Notes under the pieces: generated by a model
Told to the model about the DNA's origin: nothing
What the model saw: the letters and a program-made list of their open reading frames with translations, nothing else
Database searches by the model: none
Part shown: piece by piece, positions 1 through 9,910 of the stretch
Layout: the number at the start of each line of letters is the position of its first letter
How positions within the stretch are numbered: the first letter of the stretch is position 1
Made by a program: the position numbers and the translations under genes
Assembly: GCF_000147695.2 (NCBI RefSeq)
Contig: NC_015958.1
Location: 1,094,501 to 1,158,500, forward strand
Direction of reading: 5' to 3'
Length of the DNA: 64,000 nt
Source: Thermoanaerobacter wiegelii Rt8.B1
Lineage (GTDB): Bacteria > Bacillota > Thermoanaerobacteria > Thermoanaerobacterales > Thermoanaerobacteraceae

Positions 1-783
1 AAATCTTTTAGAAATGAAATTACTCCTGGTAATTTCATATTCAGAACGAGAGAATTTGAACAGATGGAATTAGAATTTTTCTGTAAACCGGGAGAAGATA
101 TGGAATGGTTTAGTTACTGGAGAAAATATTGCATGGATTGGCTTTTAGAATTCGGCTTAAAAGAAGAAAACTTAAGATTTAGAGACCATAAAAAAGAAGA
201 ATTGTCTCATTATAGTACTGCTACCACAGACATAGAATATAATTTTCCCTTTGGATGGGGAGAATTGTGGGGAATAGCTAATAGAACAGATTTTGATTTA
301 AGGCAACACATGGAACATTCTGGAGTTGACCTGTCTTATATGGACCCTGTAACAGGAGAAAAGTACATACCATATTGCATTGAGCCTTCTGTTGGGGTAG
401 ATAGGTTAATGTTGGCATTTTTAATAGATGCCTATGAAGAAGAAGAGTTAGAAGATGGAGAAACTAGAGTGGTTTTAAGGCTTCATCCTGCTCTTGCTCC
501 CATTAAGGCAGCAGTGCTTCCATTATCCAAGAAATTATCAGAAAATGCCTATAAGCTTTATGACCAGTTGAGAAATAAATTCGTAGTAGATTACGATGAG
601 ACAGGAAGCATAGGTAAAAGGTATAGAAGACAGGATGAGATAGGCACGCCTTTCTGTATTACTTATGACTTTGATTCGGAAAATGACCATTGTGTAACCA
701 TAAGAGATAGAGATACCATGGAGCAAGTGAGAATAAAAATTGAAGAAGTAGAGAAATATCTTGAAGAAAGGTTAAATTTTTAA
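1..783 (+). CDS. glyQS: Glycyl-tRNA synthetase, C-terminal part (5' end outside window)
   Basis: Charges tRNA-Gly in the cytoplasm. The frame is open from base 1, so the 260 visible residues are the C-terminal half of a longer protein. It is the single-chain alpha2 (eukaryote/archaea-like) class II type. Visible marks are [10 protein letters not shown] at the start, a class II motif 3 ([10 protein letters not shown]) near residue 132, and a C-terminal anticodon-binding domain with [12 protein letters not shown]. The ATG at 64 is internal and is not the start. A hairpin with a T-run follows directly. Confidence 0.95.
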   Translation, partial: KSFRNEITPGNFIFRTREFEQMELEFFCKPGEDMEWFSYWRKYCMDWLLEFGLKEENLRFRDHKKEELSHYSTATTDIEYNFPFGWGELWGIANRTDFDLRQHMEHSGVDLSYMDPVTGEKYIPYCIEPSVGVDRLMLAFLIDAYEEEELEDGETRVVLRLHPALAPIKAAVLPLSKKLSENAYKLYDQLRNKFVVDYDETGSIGKRYRRQDEIGTPFCITYDFDSENDHCVTIRDRDTMEQVRIKIEEVEKYLEERLNF

Positions 784-820
784 GGGAATCAGGCTTTTTA
801 ACTGATTTCCTTGATTTTTT
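784..820 (+). terminator. Rho-independent terminator after glyQS
   Basis: GGAATCAG pairs with CTGATTTCC (one bulged base) and is followed by a run of T interrupted by GA. It ends the glyQS transcript. Confidence 0.75.
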
Positions 821-867
821 ATGTTGAAATAATTTGTGATATAATAGGAAGGAAACGAAAAAGAAAG

Positions 868-896
868 TTGGTTATCTTATAAACTTGTGATATAAT
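868..896 (+). promoter_or_regulatory. Promoter for the ccpN-ppdK cluster
   Basis: TTGGTT, a 17-base spacer and TATAAT at 891-896, preceded by TGTG to give the extended -10 element TGTGATATAAT. A second identical 11-mer lies at 835-845 without a well-placed -35, so two start sites are possible. Confidence 0.6.
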
Positions 897-974
897 TATA
901 CTAAAGTGATAAACCGATAGAAAACGTTTATGAAACGACAGAGGAAAGTATAAATTGTCAAAAACTTTAAAGGG

Positions 975-1616
975 GTGATAAAGATTCAACTGACAAACCG
1001 CCAGCATATAATTATTGACATTGTCAAGAAACATCAACCCATTACAGGGGAACAAATAGCTGAGAAATTAAATGTCACAAGAGCGACTTTAAGACCGGAC
1101 TTGGCAATATTAACTATGTCCGGGATCTTAGAGGCGAGGCCAAAAGTGGGATATTTTTATACAGGAAAATCACCCCTCAGTTTAGTAGAAGATTATATAA
1201 AGAGCATAAAAGTAAAAGATATCAAGTCTTTACCTGTAGTGGTAGAGGAAAGTACATCAGTGTATGATGCCATTGTAACACTTTTTTTAAAAGATGTCGG
1301 GACAATTTTTGTACAGGATGGAGGATTTTTAACCGGCGCTGTTTCAAGAAAAGACTTTTTAAAAATCGCAATAGGCAACACTGATATTTATAAGGTCCCG
1401 GTGGGAATAATTATGACCCGTATGCCTAACATAGTTACAACTTATGATGATGAGCCTGTGTATAATGCTGCTGTTAAAATTATAGAGCACGAAGTAGACA
1501 GTCTTCCTGTAGTTGAGCCTGTAGTGGGAAGTGATGGAAAACAAGGATACAAAGTGACAGGAAGGATTTCAAAGACCAACATTACTAAATTGTTTGTAAA
1601 GCTTGGGGAAGGCTAG
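975..1616 (+). CDS. ccpN: CcpN-type HTH/CBS-domain repressor
   Basis: Predicted transcription factor of the CcpN (YqzB) family, which in Bacillus represses gluconeogenic genes when glycolysis is active. Residues 1-60 form a winged helix ([20 protein letters not shown]); two CBS domains follow (about 75-130 and 140-205), a usual site for adenine-nucleotide binding. The start is GTG; the GGGG ribosome site almost touches it, so the exact start is uncertain. It lies 11 bases before the PPDK regulator gene, and this neighbourhood supports a role in setting the PEP/pyruvate balance. The function is inferred from family and context. Confidence 0.85.
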   Translation: MIKIQLTNRQHIIIDIVKKHQPITGEQIAEKLNVTRATLRPDLAILTMSGILEARPKVGYFYTGKSPLSLVEDYIKSIKVKDIKSLPVVVEESTSVYDAIVTLFLKDVGTIFVQDGGFLTGAVSRKDFLKIAIGNTDIYKVPVGIIMTRMPNIVTTYDDEPVYNAAVKIIEHEVDSLPVVEPVVGSDGKQGYKVTGRISKTNITKLFVKLGEG

Positions 1617-1627
1617 GGGGATTTTTA

Positions 1628-2440
1628 ATGGAAGAAGGAGTATCAATTTACTTGGTTTCAGATTCTAATGTAGACACAGCAGAAAACATTGCGAGTATTG
1701 CTGCTGCCCACTTTGATACTTTTATAGAAAAAATAAAAAAATATTCTTATGTTGGAGATAAAAATCAAATAGAAGAGATTATCATGGAGGCAGCTAATGA
1801 TGCAAATAGCATAATAATCCATACTATGGTGGTCCCGGAATTAAAAGATTATCTTCTTAAAAAAGCACAGAAATTTGGCATAAAAATAGTAGATGTAATG
1901 GGACCAGTGATAAATGCTATTGAAGATAGTACTGGTATATCCCCCCATACCAATTTAGCAAAAAATAATAAAGAAGATTATTTGAAAAAAATCGAAGTAA
2001 TAGAATTTGCCGTAAAATATGATGATGGTAAAGATGCAATGGGTATACTATTGGCCGATGTAGTTGTTATAGGGGTTTCTAGAACATCCAAAACTCCTTT
2101 ATGCATGTATCTTGCTCATAAATACATAAAAGCTGCTAATTTACCCTTAGTGCCAGAAATTGAACCACCTCAAGAATTATTTGAAATCAGCCCTAAAAAA
2201 ATATTTGGGTTAACTATAGACCCTGAAGTTTTGGTAAAAATAAGGAAAGAGAGATTAAAATCTCTTGGCCTTGATGCTAATGCCATATACGCTACTGAAG
2301 AAAGAGTTAAAAAAGAGATAAAATATGCTGAGGAGGTGATGAAGAGATTAGGGTGTACTGTAATCGATGTTACAAATAAAGCTGTAGAAGAAACAGCTAA
2401 TGTTATATTAAACGTATTAAAAGGAGGAGAGATTTCATGA
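1628..2440 (+). CDS. PPDK regulatory protein (DUF299 kinase/pyrophosphorylase)
   Basis: Bifunctional regulator that inactivates pyruvate phosphate dikinase by ADP-dependent phosphorylation of a Thr next to the catalytic His, and reactivates it by Pi-dependent dephosphorylation (established for the family). The protein has 270 aa, the usual length, with the signature P-loop-like GVSRTSKTP near residue 146. Its stop overlaps the ppdK start by 4 bases, so enzyme and regulator are translationally coupled. B. subtilis YqfL is the counterpart next to CcpN. The ribosome site GGGGG lies 7 bases upstream of the ATG. Confidence 0.93.
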   Translation: MEEGVSIYLVSDSNVDTAENIASIAAAHFDTFIEKIKKYSYVGDKNQIEEIIMEAANDANSIIIHTMVVPELKDYLLKKAQKFGIKIVDVMGPVINAIEDSTGISPHTNLAKNNKEDYLKKIEVIEFAVKYDDGKDAMGILLADVVVIGVSRTSKTPLCMYLAHKYIKAANLPLVPEIEPPQELFEISPKKIFGLTIDPEVLVKIRKERLKSLGLDANAIYATEERVKKEIKYAEEVMKRLGCTVIDVTNKAVEETANVILNVLKGGEIS

Positions 2441-5070
2441 GTAAAAAGTATGTGTATTTATTTAGTGAAGGCGATGCTTCAATGAGAGACCTCTTAGGAG
2501 GAAAAGGCGCAAATCTTGCTGAAATGACGAAGTTGGGTTTACCTGTTCCCCAAGGATTTACAGTCACCACTGAGGCTTGTACAAGGTACTATCAAGATGG
2601 TAAGACTATAGCTCCAGAAATTGTTGAACAAATCTATGAATATATGGCTAAATTAGAAGAAATTACAGGTAAAAAATTTGGAGACCCAACAAATCCTTTA
2701 TTAGTATCTGTAAGGTCTGGCGCGAGAGTTTCAATGCCAGGTATGATGGATACTATTTTAAACCTTGGTTTAAATGACGAAACAGTAGAAGGCCTTGCTA
2801 AAGCTACAAACAATGAAAGATTTGCCTATGACAGCTATAGAAGATTTATTCAAATGTTCTCAGATGTTGTAATGGGAATTGACAAGAATAAATTTGAAGC
2901 TATTTTAGATGAAGTAAAAGAGGAAAATGGTGCAAAATTTGATACAGATTTAACAGCTGAAAACCTCAAAGAGGTAGTAAAAAGATTTAAAGAACTTTAT
3001 AAAAAAGAAATGGGAGTAGACTTCCCACAAGATCCAAAAGAACAACTTCTGGAAGCTGTAAAAGCAGTATTTAGGTCTTGGGATAATCCAAGGGCTATAG
3101 TGTACAGAAGACTTAACGACATACCAAGTGATTGGGGTACAGCAGTAAATGTCCAATCAATGGTATTTGGCAACATGGGTAATGATTCAGGTACAGGTGT
3201 TGCTTTCACAAGGAATCCCGCGACTGGTGAAAAGGCTTTATTTGGCGAATTCTTGATGAATGCTCAAGGTGAAGACGTTGTTGCAGGTATTAGAACGCCT
3301 CAACCAATTTCAACTTTGAAAGAGACTATGCCAGAAGTTTATAACCAATTTGCAGAAATTGCTGAGAAATTGGAGAAACACTACAAAGACATGCAGGACA
3401 TAGAGTTTACTATTGAAAAAGGTAAACTCTACATGCTACAGACAAGGAACGGAAAGAGAACTGCTCAAGCAGCTTTGAAAGTAGCTGTAGACTTAGTGGC
3501 TGAAGGTTTAATAGATGAAAAAACAGCAGTCTTAAGAGTAGATCCAAAGCAATTAGATCAGTTATTGCATCCAACCTTTGAAGCAAATGCGTTGAAAGCT
3601 GCTAAGCCTGTTGCAAAAGGTTTACCTGCTTCTCCTGGTGCTGCATCAGGAAAAGTATATTTTACTGCTGATGAAGCAATAGAAGCTGCGAAATCAAGAG
3701 GAGAGAGAGTAATTCTTGTAAGAACAGAGACATCTCCAGATGACATTGAAGGTATGTCTGTAGCACAAGGAATACTTACAACTCGTGGTGGTATGACATC
3801 TCACGCAGCTGTTGTTGCAAGAGGTATGGGTACAGCTTGCGTAGTAGGTTGTGGCGATGCAAAGATAGACGAGCAAGCAAAAGTAATGAGAATTGGCGAT
3901 ATAGAAGTTCATGAGGGAGACTACATATCTATAGATGGTAGCACAGGCAATGTTTACATTGGTGAAATAAAGACTGTTACACCTGAGCTAACTGGAGATT
4001 TTGCAACTCTCATGAGCTGGGCAGACAAATATAGAAAATTAAAAGTAAAAACTAATGCAGATATACCAAGAGATGCAAAAGTTGCAGTTCAGTTTGGTGC
4101 TGAAGGAATAGGCCTTTGCAGGACAGAGCATATGTTCTTTGATGAAGATAGAATTCCTGCTATGAGAGAAATGATTGTCTCAAAGACAGAAGAACAAAGA
4201 AGAAAAGCTTTAGAAAAATTATTGCCTATGCAAAGGTCAGACTTTGAAGGTTTGTTTGAAGTTATGGGTGAATTCCCTGTTACTATACGCCTTTTAGATC
4301 CACCATTGCATGAATTCTTACCTCATACAGATGAAGAAATTAAAGAACTTGCAGAAAACATGGGTATAACTTTTGAAGAGCTAAAAGCAACAGTAGAAAG
4401 CTTAAAAGAGTTTAACCCAATGTTAGGTCATAGAGGCTGTAGATTAGCTATAACCTATCCAGAAATTGCTGAAATGCAGACAAGAGCTATTATAGAAGCT
4501 GCTATAAACGTAAAGAAGAAAACAGGCAAAGACGTAAAACCGCAGATTATGATACCACTTGTAGGTGAACTTAAAGAGCTTAAATATCTCAAAGACATAA
4601 TAGTAAAAGTAGCTGACGAAGTTATAAAACAAAACAATGTTGAAATAAAATATCTTGTAGGAACAATGATAGAGGTACCAAGAGCAGCTCTTACAGCTGA
4701 CCAAATTGCTAAGGAAGCAGAATTCTTCTCCTTTGGTACTAATGACTTGACTCAGATGACTTTCGGTTTCTCAAGGGATGATGCTGGCAAATTCCTTGAA
4801 ACTTATTATGAAAAGAAGATATATGAATTTGATCCATTTGCTAAGCTTGACCAAGAGGGTGTTGGCAAGTTAGTAGAAATGGGTACTAAACTTGGAAGGC
4901 AGACAAGACCTGACCTTGAAGTAGGTATATGTGGTGAACACGGTGGAGACCCATCTTCTATTGAATTCTGCCACAAAGTAGGTCTTGATTATGTCTCTGC
5001 TTCACCTTACAGAGTACCTATTGCAAGACTGGCTGCTGCTCAGGCGGCAATAAAATACGATAATAAATAA
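2437..5070 (+). CDS. ppdK: Pyruvate, phosphate dikinase
   Basis: Interconverts pyruvate + ATP + Pi with PEP + AMP + PPi. At 877 aa it is full length. Order: an N-terminal ATP-grasp nucleotide domain ([10 protein letters not shown], residue 21 on), a central swivelling phosphohistidine domain with the catalytic His456 in [13 protein letters not shown], and a C-terminal TIM barrel binding PEP/pyruvate ([10 protein letters not shown] near 830). The Thr just before the catalytic His is the expected target of the regulator encoded immediately upstream. In thermophilic clostridia this enzyme can work in either direction. Confidence 0.98.
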   Translation: MSKKYVYLFSEGDASMRDLLGGKGANLAEMTKLGLPVPQGFTVTTEACTRYYQDGKTIAPEIVEQIYEYMAKLEEITGKKFGDPTNPLLVSVRSGARVSMPGMMDTILNLGLNDETVEGLAKATNNERFAYDSYRRFIQMFSDVVMGIDKNKFEAILDEVKEENGAKFDTDLTAENLKEVVKRFKELYKKEMGVDFPQDPKEQLLEAVKAVFRSWDNPRAIVYRRLNDIPSDWGTAVNVQSMVFGNMGNDSGTGVAFTRNPATGEKALFGEFLMNAQGEDVVAGIRTPQPISTLKETMPEVYNQFAEIAEKLEKHYKDMQDIEFTIEKGKLYMLQTRNGKRTAQAALKVAVDLVAEGLIDEKTAVLRVDPKQLDQLLHPTFEANALKAAKPVAKGLPASPGAASGKVYFTADEAIEAAKSRGERVILVRTETSPDDIEGMSVAQGILTTRGGMTSHAAVVARGMGTACVVGCGDAKIDEQAKVMRIGDIEVHEGDYISIDGSTGNVYIGEIKTVTPELTGDFATLMSWADKYRKLKVKTNADIPRDAKVAVQFGAEGIGLCRTEHMFFDEDRIPAMREMIVSKTEEQRRKALEKLLPMQRSDFEGLFEVMGEFPVTIRLLDPPLHEFLPHTDEEIKELAENMGITFEELKATVESLKEFNPMLGHRGCRLAITYPEIAEMQTRAIIEAAINVKKKTGKDVKPQIMIPLVGELKELKYLKDIIVKVADEVIKQNNVEIKYLVGTMIEVPRAALTADQIAKEAEFFSFGTNDLTQMTFGFSRDDAGKFLETYYEKKIYEFDPFAKLDQEGVGKLVEMGTKLGRQTRPDLEVGICGEHGGDPSSIEFCHKVGLDYVSASPYRVPIARLAAAQAAIKYDNK

Positions 5071-5077
5071 TTAATTT

Positions 5078-5109
5078 CAAAGGCAGCAAATCAAAATTTG
5101 CTGCCTTTG
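5078..5109 (+). terminator. Hairpin after ppdK
   Basis: A 14-bp perfect inverted repeat (CAAAGGCAGCAAAT and its complement, 4-base loop). No clean T-run follows, so it may act as a 3'-end stabiliser or a weak terminator. Confidence 0.6.
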
Positions 5110-5195
5110 AGCATTGTTTAAGGTTATTGTTTTTTGACCATTCATGTTATAATATTAAGTAAAATTGGTAACTTTAATAGTAGGAGGAGAGTTAA

Positions 5196-5747
5196 ATGGA
5201 TAGAAACACGGCCTTAGCGCTTGTCAAAGAATATGTATCAGATGAGACTTTAATAAATCACATGATAGCGACAGGTGCTATAATGGGAGGGTTAGCTGAA
5301 AGATTAGGGCAAGATGTTGAAAGATGGGTAGTTACAGGGATATTACATGACATAGACTACCAAGAAACTAAGGACAATCCAGAGTTGCACAGTATAAGGG
5401 GTGGAGAAATTTTAAGAGAACATGGTCTTGATGAGGAAATAGTACATGCAGTTATGGCACATAATGAAATTCATGGCATTGAGAGGATAACTCTTCTTGA
5501 CAAAGCCCTTTTTGCTGTAGATCCTTTATCGGGTTTAATTACTGCAACAGCTTATGTGATGCCTTCTAAAAAATTGGAGGAAGTCCAATTAAAATCATTA
5601 AAGAAGAAGTTTAAAGACAAGACTTTTGCTAAAGGAGCAAACCGTGACCAAATCAAAACTTGTGAAGAATTTGGAATTTCTTTAGACGAATTTTTAGAGA
5701 TTGCTCTTAATGAAATGAAAAAAATCGCACCACAGATAGGATTGTGA
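5196..5747 (+). CDS. HDIG/HD-domain hydrolase family protein
   Basis: 183-aa soluble protein with an HD metal-binding fold: H22 and the pair in GILHDIDYQ (near residues 49-57), then HSIRGGEIL and AHNEIHG supplying further metal ligands. HD proteins are metal-dependent phosphohydrolases; the substrate cannot be told from sequence. It has AGGAGG 8 bases before the ATG and a TGTTATAAT extended -10 near 5145-5153. It ends 9 bases before the rnr start chosen here, so it is probably co-transcribed with RNase R. Confidence 0.85.
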   Translation: MDRNTALALVKEYVSDETLINHMIATGAIMGGLAERLGQDVERWVVTGILHDIDYQETKDNPELHSIRGGEILREHGLDEEIVHAVMAHNEIHGIERITLLDKALFAVDPLSGLITATAYVMPSKKLEEVQLKSLKKKFKDKTFAKGANRDQIKTCEEFGISLDEFLEIALNEMKKIAPQIGL

Positions 5748-5756
5748 GGAATGGGA

Positions 5757-7940
5757 ATGAGCGTAAAAGAAAGACTTTTAGAATTAATGAGAGAAGAGAA
5801 TTATAAACCTTCTAAAATAGAAGAAATAATGAAAATATTAGGGATAGACTATAGTCAAAAAAGCATTTTAGAAAAAATATTAAAAGAGATGGAAAAAGAA
5901 GGCCTTGTTTTTAAAACAAAACGAGGTAAATATGCTCTTCCTGAAAGATTAGATTTAGTAAAAGGTAAGATTGAATTTCATTCAAGAGGCTATGGCTTTT
6001 TAATTCCCGAAGATAGCAATATAAAGGACATATTCATACCTGTAAGCGGCATGAACGGTGCAATGCATGATGACACTGTTTTGGTAAGAGTTACAAAAAG
6101 GGTGGATGGAAAGAGTGAAGAGGGAGAAGTTGTAAAAATTCTCAAAAGGGCAAATACAACTATTGTTGGAACTTACGAAAAAAGTAAAAATTTTGGCTTT
6201 GTAGTACCAGACAACAAAAAGATCCATCAAGATATATTTATTCCTAAAGGAGAAGATAAAGGCGCCAAAACAGGCATGAAAGTTGTAGCCAGAATTACTA
6301 AATGGCCTGAAGGAAGGCGAAGTCCTGAAGGGGAGATTATAGAAATATTAGGGTATAAAGGAGACCCTGGTATAGATGTAATGTCCATTATAAGGGAATA
6401 TGATATTCCTGAAATTTTTCCTAAAGAGGTTTTAAAGGAAACAGAAGAGATATCGACAGAAATTCCTGAAGAAGAAAAAAAGAGAAGAATTGATTTGACT
6501 AACTTAAACTTTGTCACAATTGATGGAGAAGATGCAAAAGATTTAGACGACGCAGTATGTGTACAAAAACTTTCAGAGGAAAATTATCTTTTATATGTGA
6601 GTATTGCAGATGTGAGCCACTACGTAAAAGAAGGTTCTCATTTAGATAAAGAAGCATTAAAGAGAGGATGTAGTGTATATTTCATTGATAGAGTAATACC
6701 AATGTTACCTCCTAAGTTATCTAATGGTATTTGCAGTTTAAATCCGCAGGAAGAAAGACTGACTCTCACTGTTAAAATGAAAATAAACTCTCAAGGAGAA
6801 GTTGTAGACCATGAAATTTTTGAAAGCATTATAAAGAGCAAAGAGAGAATGACATATACGAATGTCTACAAACTCTTAGAAGAAAATGATGAAGAATTAA
6901 AAAAGAGGTATCAGTATCTATTGGAAGATTTTAAACTAATGAAAGAGCTAGCTCTTGTTTTGCTAGAGAAGAGGAAAAGAAGAGGCAGTGTAGATTTTGA
7001 TTTTCCTGAAGCTAAAGTAATAGTAGACGAGAAAGGTAAGCCACTAGATATTGTTAAAGTTGAAAGAAATATAGCTCACAGGATAATTGAAGAATTTATG
7101 TTAGCAGCTAATGAAACGGTAGCGGAGCACATGCATTGGTTAAATGTACCTTTTGTTTATAGAATTCATGAACATCCGGATATAGAAAAGTTGATTGTTT
7201 TTAATAAGTTTATTCACAATTTGGGGTATCATATAAAAGGAATTGAAGGAGGACAAATACATCCGAAGTCTTTGCAAGAATTAATAAGACAAGTGAGAGG
7301 AAAGAGTGAGCAAAGAGTTGTAGAAACTTTGCTTTTAAGGTCTTTAAAAAGAGCAAGATACAGTCCAGAAGACATTGGCCATTATGCTTTGGCGACCCAA
7401 TATTATACTCACTTTACTTCTCCTATAAGGAGATATCCTGACCTTATAATTCACAGGATAATCAAAGAATACATAAATGGAAAATTAACAGAAAAAAGGC
7501 AACGCCATTACAACAGAATTTTAAATGACATTGCTTTAAAATCTTCTGAGAGAGAAAGAGCAGCAGAAGCTGCAGAAAGAGAAATAGAAGAATTAAAAAA
7601 AGTAGAGTACATGGCAAATAGAATAGGGAATGTTTATAAAGGGATAATTTCCAACGTGACAAATTACGGATTTTTTGTAGAACTTGACAACACTGTGGAA
7701 GGGTTAGTAGATGTTGCTTCATTGGAGGATGACTATTACCATTTTGATCCAGAAAGATATGTTTTAATTGGTGAAAAGAGCAAAAAAGTTTACTCTATAG
7801 GTAAAGAGGTTTATGTAAAAGTTGTTCATGTAGATGTGGATAGGAGAGAAATAGACTTTGTTTTAGCAGAAGAAAAAGATAACTTAGAGAGTGGCTTAAC
7901 CGAGCATAAAAGCGCAGAAACATATATTGACACTATTTAA
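5757..7940 (+). CDS. rnr: Ribonuclease R
   Basis: 3'-5' exoribonuclease that degrades structured RNA and helps clear mRNA after trans-translation. Order: an N-terminal winged helix (1-60), two cold-shock/OB domains (about 65-210), the RNB catalytic domain with the acidic cluster DGEDAKDLDDAV (about 255-266), and a C-terminal S1 domain (GNVYKGIISNVTNYGFFVEL). An ATG lies 6 bases upstream at 5751 but sits directly against the GTGAGGA ribosome site, so the ATG at 5757 (727 aa) is preferred. Its place just upstream of smpB and ssrA is a conserved and functionally coherent arrangement. Confidence 0.95.
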   Translation: MSVKERLLELMREENYKPSKIEEIMKILGIDYSQKSILEKILKEMEKEGLVFKTKRGKYALPERLDLVKGKIEFHSRGYGFLIPEDSNIKDIFIPVSGMNGAMHDDTVLVRVTKRVDGKSEEGEVVKILKRANTTIVGTYEKSKNFGFVVPDNKKIHQDIFIPKGEDKGAKTGMKVVARITKWPEGRRSPEGEIIEILGYKGDPGIDVMSIIREYDIPEIFPKEVLKETEEISTEIPEEEKKRRIDLTNLNFVTIDGEDAKDLDDAVCVQKLSEENYLLYVSIADVSHYVKEGSHLDKEALKRGCSVYFIDRVIPMLPPKLSNGICSLNPQEERLTLTVKMKINSQGEVVDHEIFESIIKSKERMTYTNVYKLLEENDEELKKRYQYLLEDFKLMKELALVLLEKRKRRGSVDFDFPEAKVIVDEKGKPLDIVKVERNIAHRIIEEFMLAANETVAEHMHWLNVPFVYRIHEHPDIEKLIVFNKFIHNLGYHIKGIEGGQIHPKSLQELIRQVRGKSEQRVVETLLLRSLKRARYSPEDIGHYALATQYYTHFTSPIRRYPDLIIHRIIKEYINGKLTEKRQRHYNRILNDIALKSSERERAAEAAEREIEELKKVEYMANRIGNVYKGIISNVTNYGFFVELDNTVEGLVDVASLEDDYYHFDPERYVLIGEKSKKVYSIGKEVYVKVVHVDVDRREIDFVLAEEKDNLESGLTEHKSAETYIDTI

Positions 7941-7954
7941 AAATGTGTTATAAT
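7927..7954 (+). promoter_or_regulatory. Strong promoter for smpB-ssrA overlapping the rnr 3' end
   Basis: A perfect TTGACA at 7927-7932, 16-base spacer and TATAAT at 7949-7954. The -35 lies inside the last codons of rnr, so smpB has its own promoter besides any read-through. Confidence 0.8.
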
Positions 7955-7970
7955 ATAATAGCGACGATGG

Positions 7971-8005
7971 TGCCCTATTTGTGACACACAAGTAGGGCAA
8001 TTTTC
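7971..8005 (+). terminator. 13-bp hairpin between rnr and smpB
   Basis: TGCCCTATTTGTG pairs with CACAAGTAGGGCA (one G-T pair, 3-base loop) and is followed by ATTTTCT. It ends rnr transcripts and also lies in the leader of transcripts from the promoter at 7927, where it could attenuate smpB. Confidence 0.7.
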
Positions 8006-8027
8006 TCCTAAAGAGGGTGTTTAAAAT

Positions 8028-8498
8028 TTGGCGAAGGAAGAAATTAAAATAATCGCTCAAAATAAAAAAGCTTACCATGATTACTTTATTGAAGAGACTT
8101 ATGAAGCAGGAATAGTGCTTAGTGGAACTGAAGTTAAATCTATTAGGATGGGGAAAGTCAATTTAAAAGATAGCTTTGCAAGAGTTGAAAACAACGAAGT
8201 TTATCTTTATAATATGCATATAAGTCCTTATGAAAAAGGCAATATATTTAATAAAGACCCCTTAAGGACTAGAAAATTACTTCTCAATAGACATGAGATT
8301 AATAAACTAATTGGTTATGTGACAAGGAAGGGTTACACTTTAATTCCTACAAAGCTTTATTTAAAGCGAGGCCGTGTCAAAGTCGAATTAGCTGTAGCGA
8401 GAGGTAAAAAACTCTACGATAAGAGAGAAGATATTGCGAGAAGAGATGCAAAAAGAGAATTAGAAAAACACTTTAAAGAAAAACAATTAGGCATATAA
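8028..8498 (+). CDS. smpB: SsrA-binding protein
   Basis: Partner of tmRNA in rescuing stalled ribosomes; it binds the tRNA-like domain and occupies the decoding centre. At 156 aa it is the normal family length, with [18 protein letters not shown] in the oligonucleotide-binding barrel and the basic C-terminal tail [14 protein letters not shown] that enters the mRNA channel. The start is TTG with AAAGAGGG 9 bases upstream. The tmRNA gene begins 4 bases after its stop codon. Confidence 0.97.
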   Translation: MAKEEIKIIAQNKKAYHDYFIEETYEAGIVLSGTEVKSIRMGKVNLKDSFARVENNEVYLYNMHISPYEKGNIFNKDPLRTRKLLLNRHEINKLIGYVTRKGYTLIPTKLYLKRGRVKVELAVARGKKLYDKREDIARRDAKRELEKHFKEKQLGI

Positions 8499-8501
8499 CA
8501 T

Positions 8502-8854
8502 GGGGGTGTACTGGTTTCGACGGGGGCAGTCGAGGTAAAAGTAGCGAGCCGAGTTGTCCGCCAGCTCGTAAAAACGGTGGAGTAAAAATAAACGCAGACA
8601 GAGAATTAGCTTACGCTGCCTAATTTAAGGTAGCCGTCCAACCTGAAATGCCCACGTTTCAGGATTGGGCGTCAAAAGAGTGGGGAACTGGTTTTGCTCA
8701 GGCTTCGGGGCAAAACCGGAACTTATGAAGCTACCGAGGCGGTTATCCTGTCGCTGGGAGAACCGCTGAGGGAAAGTTAAAACAGCGACTGCGCTCGGAG
8801 AAGCTTTTACTGTGACGCCTTCGGACCGGGGTTCGACTCCCCGCACCTCCACCA
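8502..8854 (+). ncRNA. ssrA: Transfer-messenger RNA (tmRNA)
   Basis: The 5' end GGGGGTG pairs with CACCTCC before the encoded ACCA end. The conserved start GGTTTCGACGGGGG and the 3' T-arm GGTTCGACTCCCC are present. The tag frame runs from the resume codon GCA at 8594 to TAA at 8621-8623 and encodes ADRELAYAA, ending in the usual AA degradation signal. GC-rich paired segments between 8630 and 8800 are the pseudoknots. Length 353 nt is typical. Confidence 0.97.
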
Positions 8855-8865
8855 AAAATAAATAT

Positions 8866-8941
8866 GGGGCTGTAGCTCAGTTGGGAGAGCGCCACAATGG
8901 CATTGTGGAAGTCGTGGGTTCAAGTCCCATCAGCTCCACCA
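8866..8941 (+). tRNA. tRNA-Ala (anticodon GGC)
   Basis: 76 nt with encoded CCA. Acceptor GGGGCTG/CAGCTCC, D-arm GCTCAGTTGGGAGAGC, anticodon stem CCACA/TGTGG with loop ATGGCAT, and T-loop TTCAAGT all fold normally. It starts 11 bases after tmRNA and is likely processed from the same transcript. Confidence 0.95.
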
Positions 8942-8961
8942 GAAAAGTACTGAAAAATGGG

Positions 8962-9000
8962 AGCACTTAGGGTTCATTTGCCTAAGTGCTTTTCTTTTTT
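8962..9000 (+). terminator. Terminator after tRNA-Ala
   Basis: AGCACTTAGG and CCTAAGTGCT form a 10-bp stem followed by TTTCTTTTTT. It ends the smpB-ssrA-tRNA unit. Confidence 0.9.
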
Positions 9001-9144
9001 ACTACAAAATTGTTGTAATGGCCTAAAAAGATATAAAAGTTTATACATAAGTGTAATGGTAAAAATAGGATTTACAGGATTTATAAATAATTATGACTAA
9101 AAATTTATAAAATTGTAGCCGTGGCCACAGTTTTATTTATGTAT

Positions 9145-9155
9145 TGTGATATAAT
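9145..9155 (+). promoter_or_regulatory. Extended -10 element for DUF969-DUF979-pcp
   Basis: TGTGATATAAT, 38 bases before the DUF969 start. No good -35 stands 17 bases upstream, consistent with a promoter relying on the TG extension. Confidence 0.55.
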
Positions 9156-9192
9156 TACAAAAAAATAAATCCATTTTAAAGGGGGATAGTTT

Positions 9193-9885
9193 ATGATTAA
9201 GTTAATTGGTATTTTAATCATTATTGTGGGATTTATCTTGAAGCTCGATACTTTAGCAGTGGTTTTAATTGCTGGTATTGTGACTGGCCTGGTGGCAGGG
9301 GTACCTTTTCCTAAAATTGTAGAAATTTTAGGAAAAGCTTTTGTAGACAACAGATACATGTCTATATTTATTATCTCATTGCCTGTAATTGGAATACTTG
9401 AAAGGTATGGTCTCCGTGAAAGGGCTGCATATGTAATAGGAAAAATAAAAGCAGCTACAGTGGGAAAAGTAACTGCTTTATATTTAGTACTTAGGACATT
9501 GGCAGCGATGTTCGGCTTAAGGCTTGGGGGACATGTACAATTTATACGACCTTTGATATTACCTATGGCAGAAGGGGCAGCAATGAATAGATATGGCGAA
9601 ATAAAAAGCGAAGACCATGAAAGGATTAAGGGCTTAGAAGCTGCAGTAGAAAACTATGGTAATTTCTTTGGGCAGAATGCTTTTGTTGCAGCAGGAGGTG
9701 TTTTGCTAATTGTTGGTGTATTAAAAGAATTAAACTATACTGTAGAAGCTTTAGATATCGCAAAAGCGTCAATACCTATCGCGTTAATAATAATGGTAGT
9801 TGGTACTTTGCAGTTTTTCTATTATGACAGAAAATTTGACCAAAAGTATGGGATAAGAACGAGGTCCAAAAAAGAAAATAGGTAA
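9193..9885 (+). CDS. DUF969 membrane protein
   Basis: 230-aa integral membrane protein with about five to six hydrophobic segments (strong ones near 5-35, 55-70, 150-175 and 195-215) and a conserved loop LRTLAAMFGLRLGGHVQFIR. It forms a pair with the DUF979 protein 25 bases downstream; the two are usually encoded together and often next to pyroglutamyl peptidase or 5-oxoprolinase genes. Together they probably make a two-part transporter, possibly for 5-oxoproline. That substrate is an inference from gene neighbourhood, not from any motif seen here. Confidence 0.8.
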   Translation: MIKLIGILIIIVGFILKLDTLAVVLIAGIVTGLVAGVPFPKIVEILGKAFVDNRYMSIFIISLPVIGILERYGLRERAAYVIGKIKAATVGKVTALYLVLRTLAAMFGLRLGGHVQFIRPLILPMAEGAAMNRYGEIKSEDHERIKGLEAAVENYGNFFGQNAFVAAGGVLLIVGVLKELNYTVEALDIAKASIPIALIIMVVGTLQFFYYDRKFDQKYGIRTRSKKENR

Positions 9886-9910
9886 AATGCTTAGGAAGGA
9901 GGAGTATTGA

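Noticed and set aside
7971-8005. Possible small riboswitch before smpB
   Set aside because: It is a plain 13-bp stem with a 3-base loop and a short T-run; a terminator explains it.
8625-8855. 76-codon minus-strand frame rich in Pro and Ser
   Set aside because: It lies entirely inside the tmRNA; the GC-rich pseudoknots keep the frame open.
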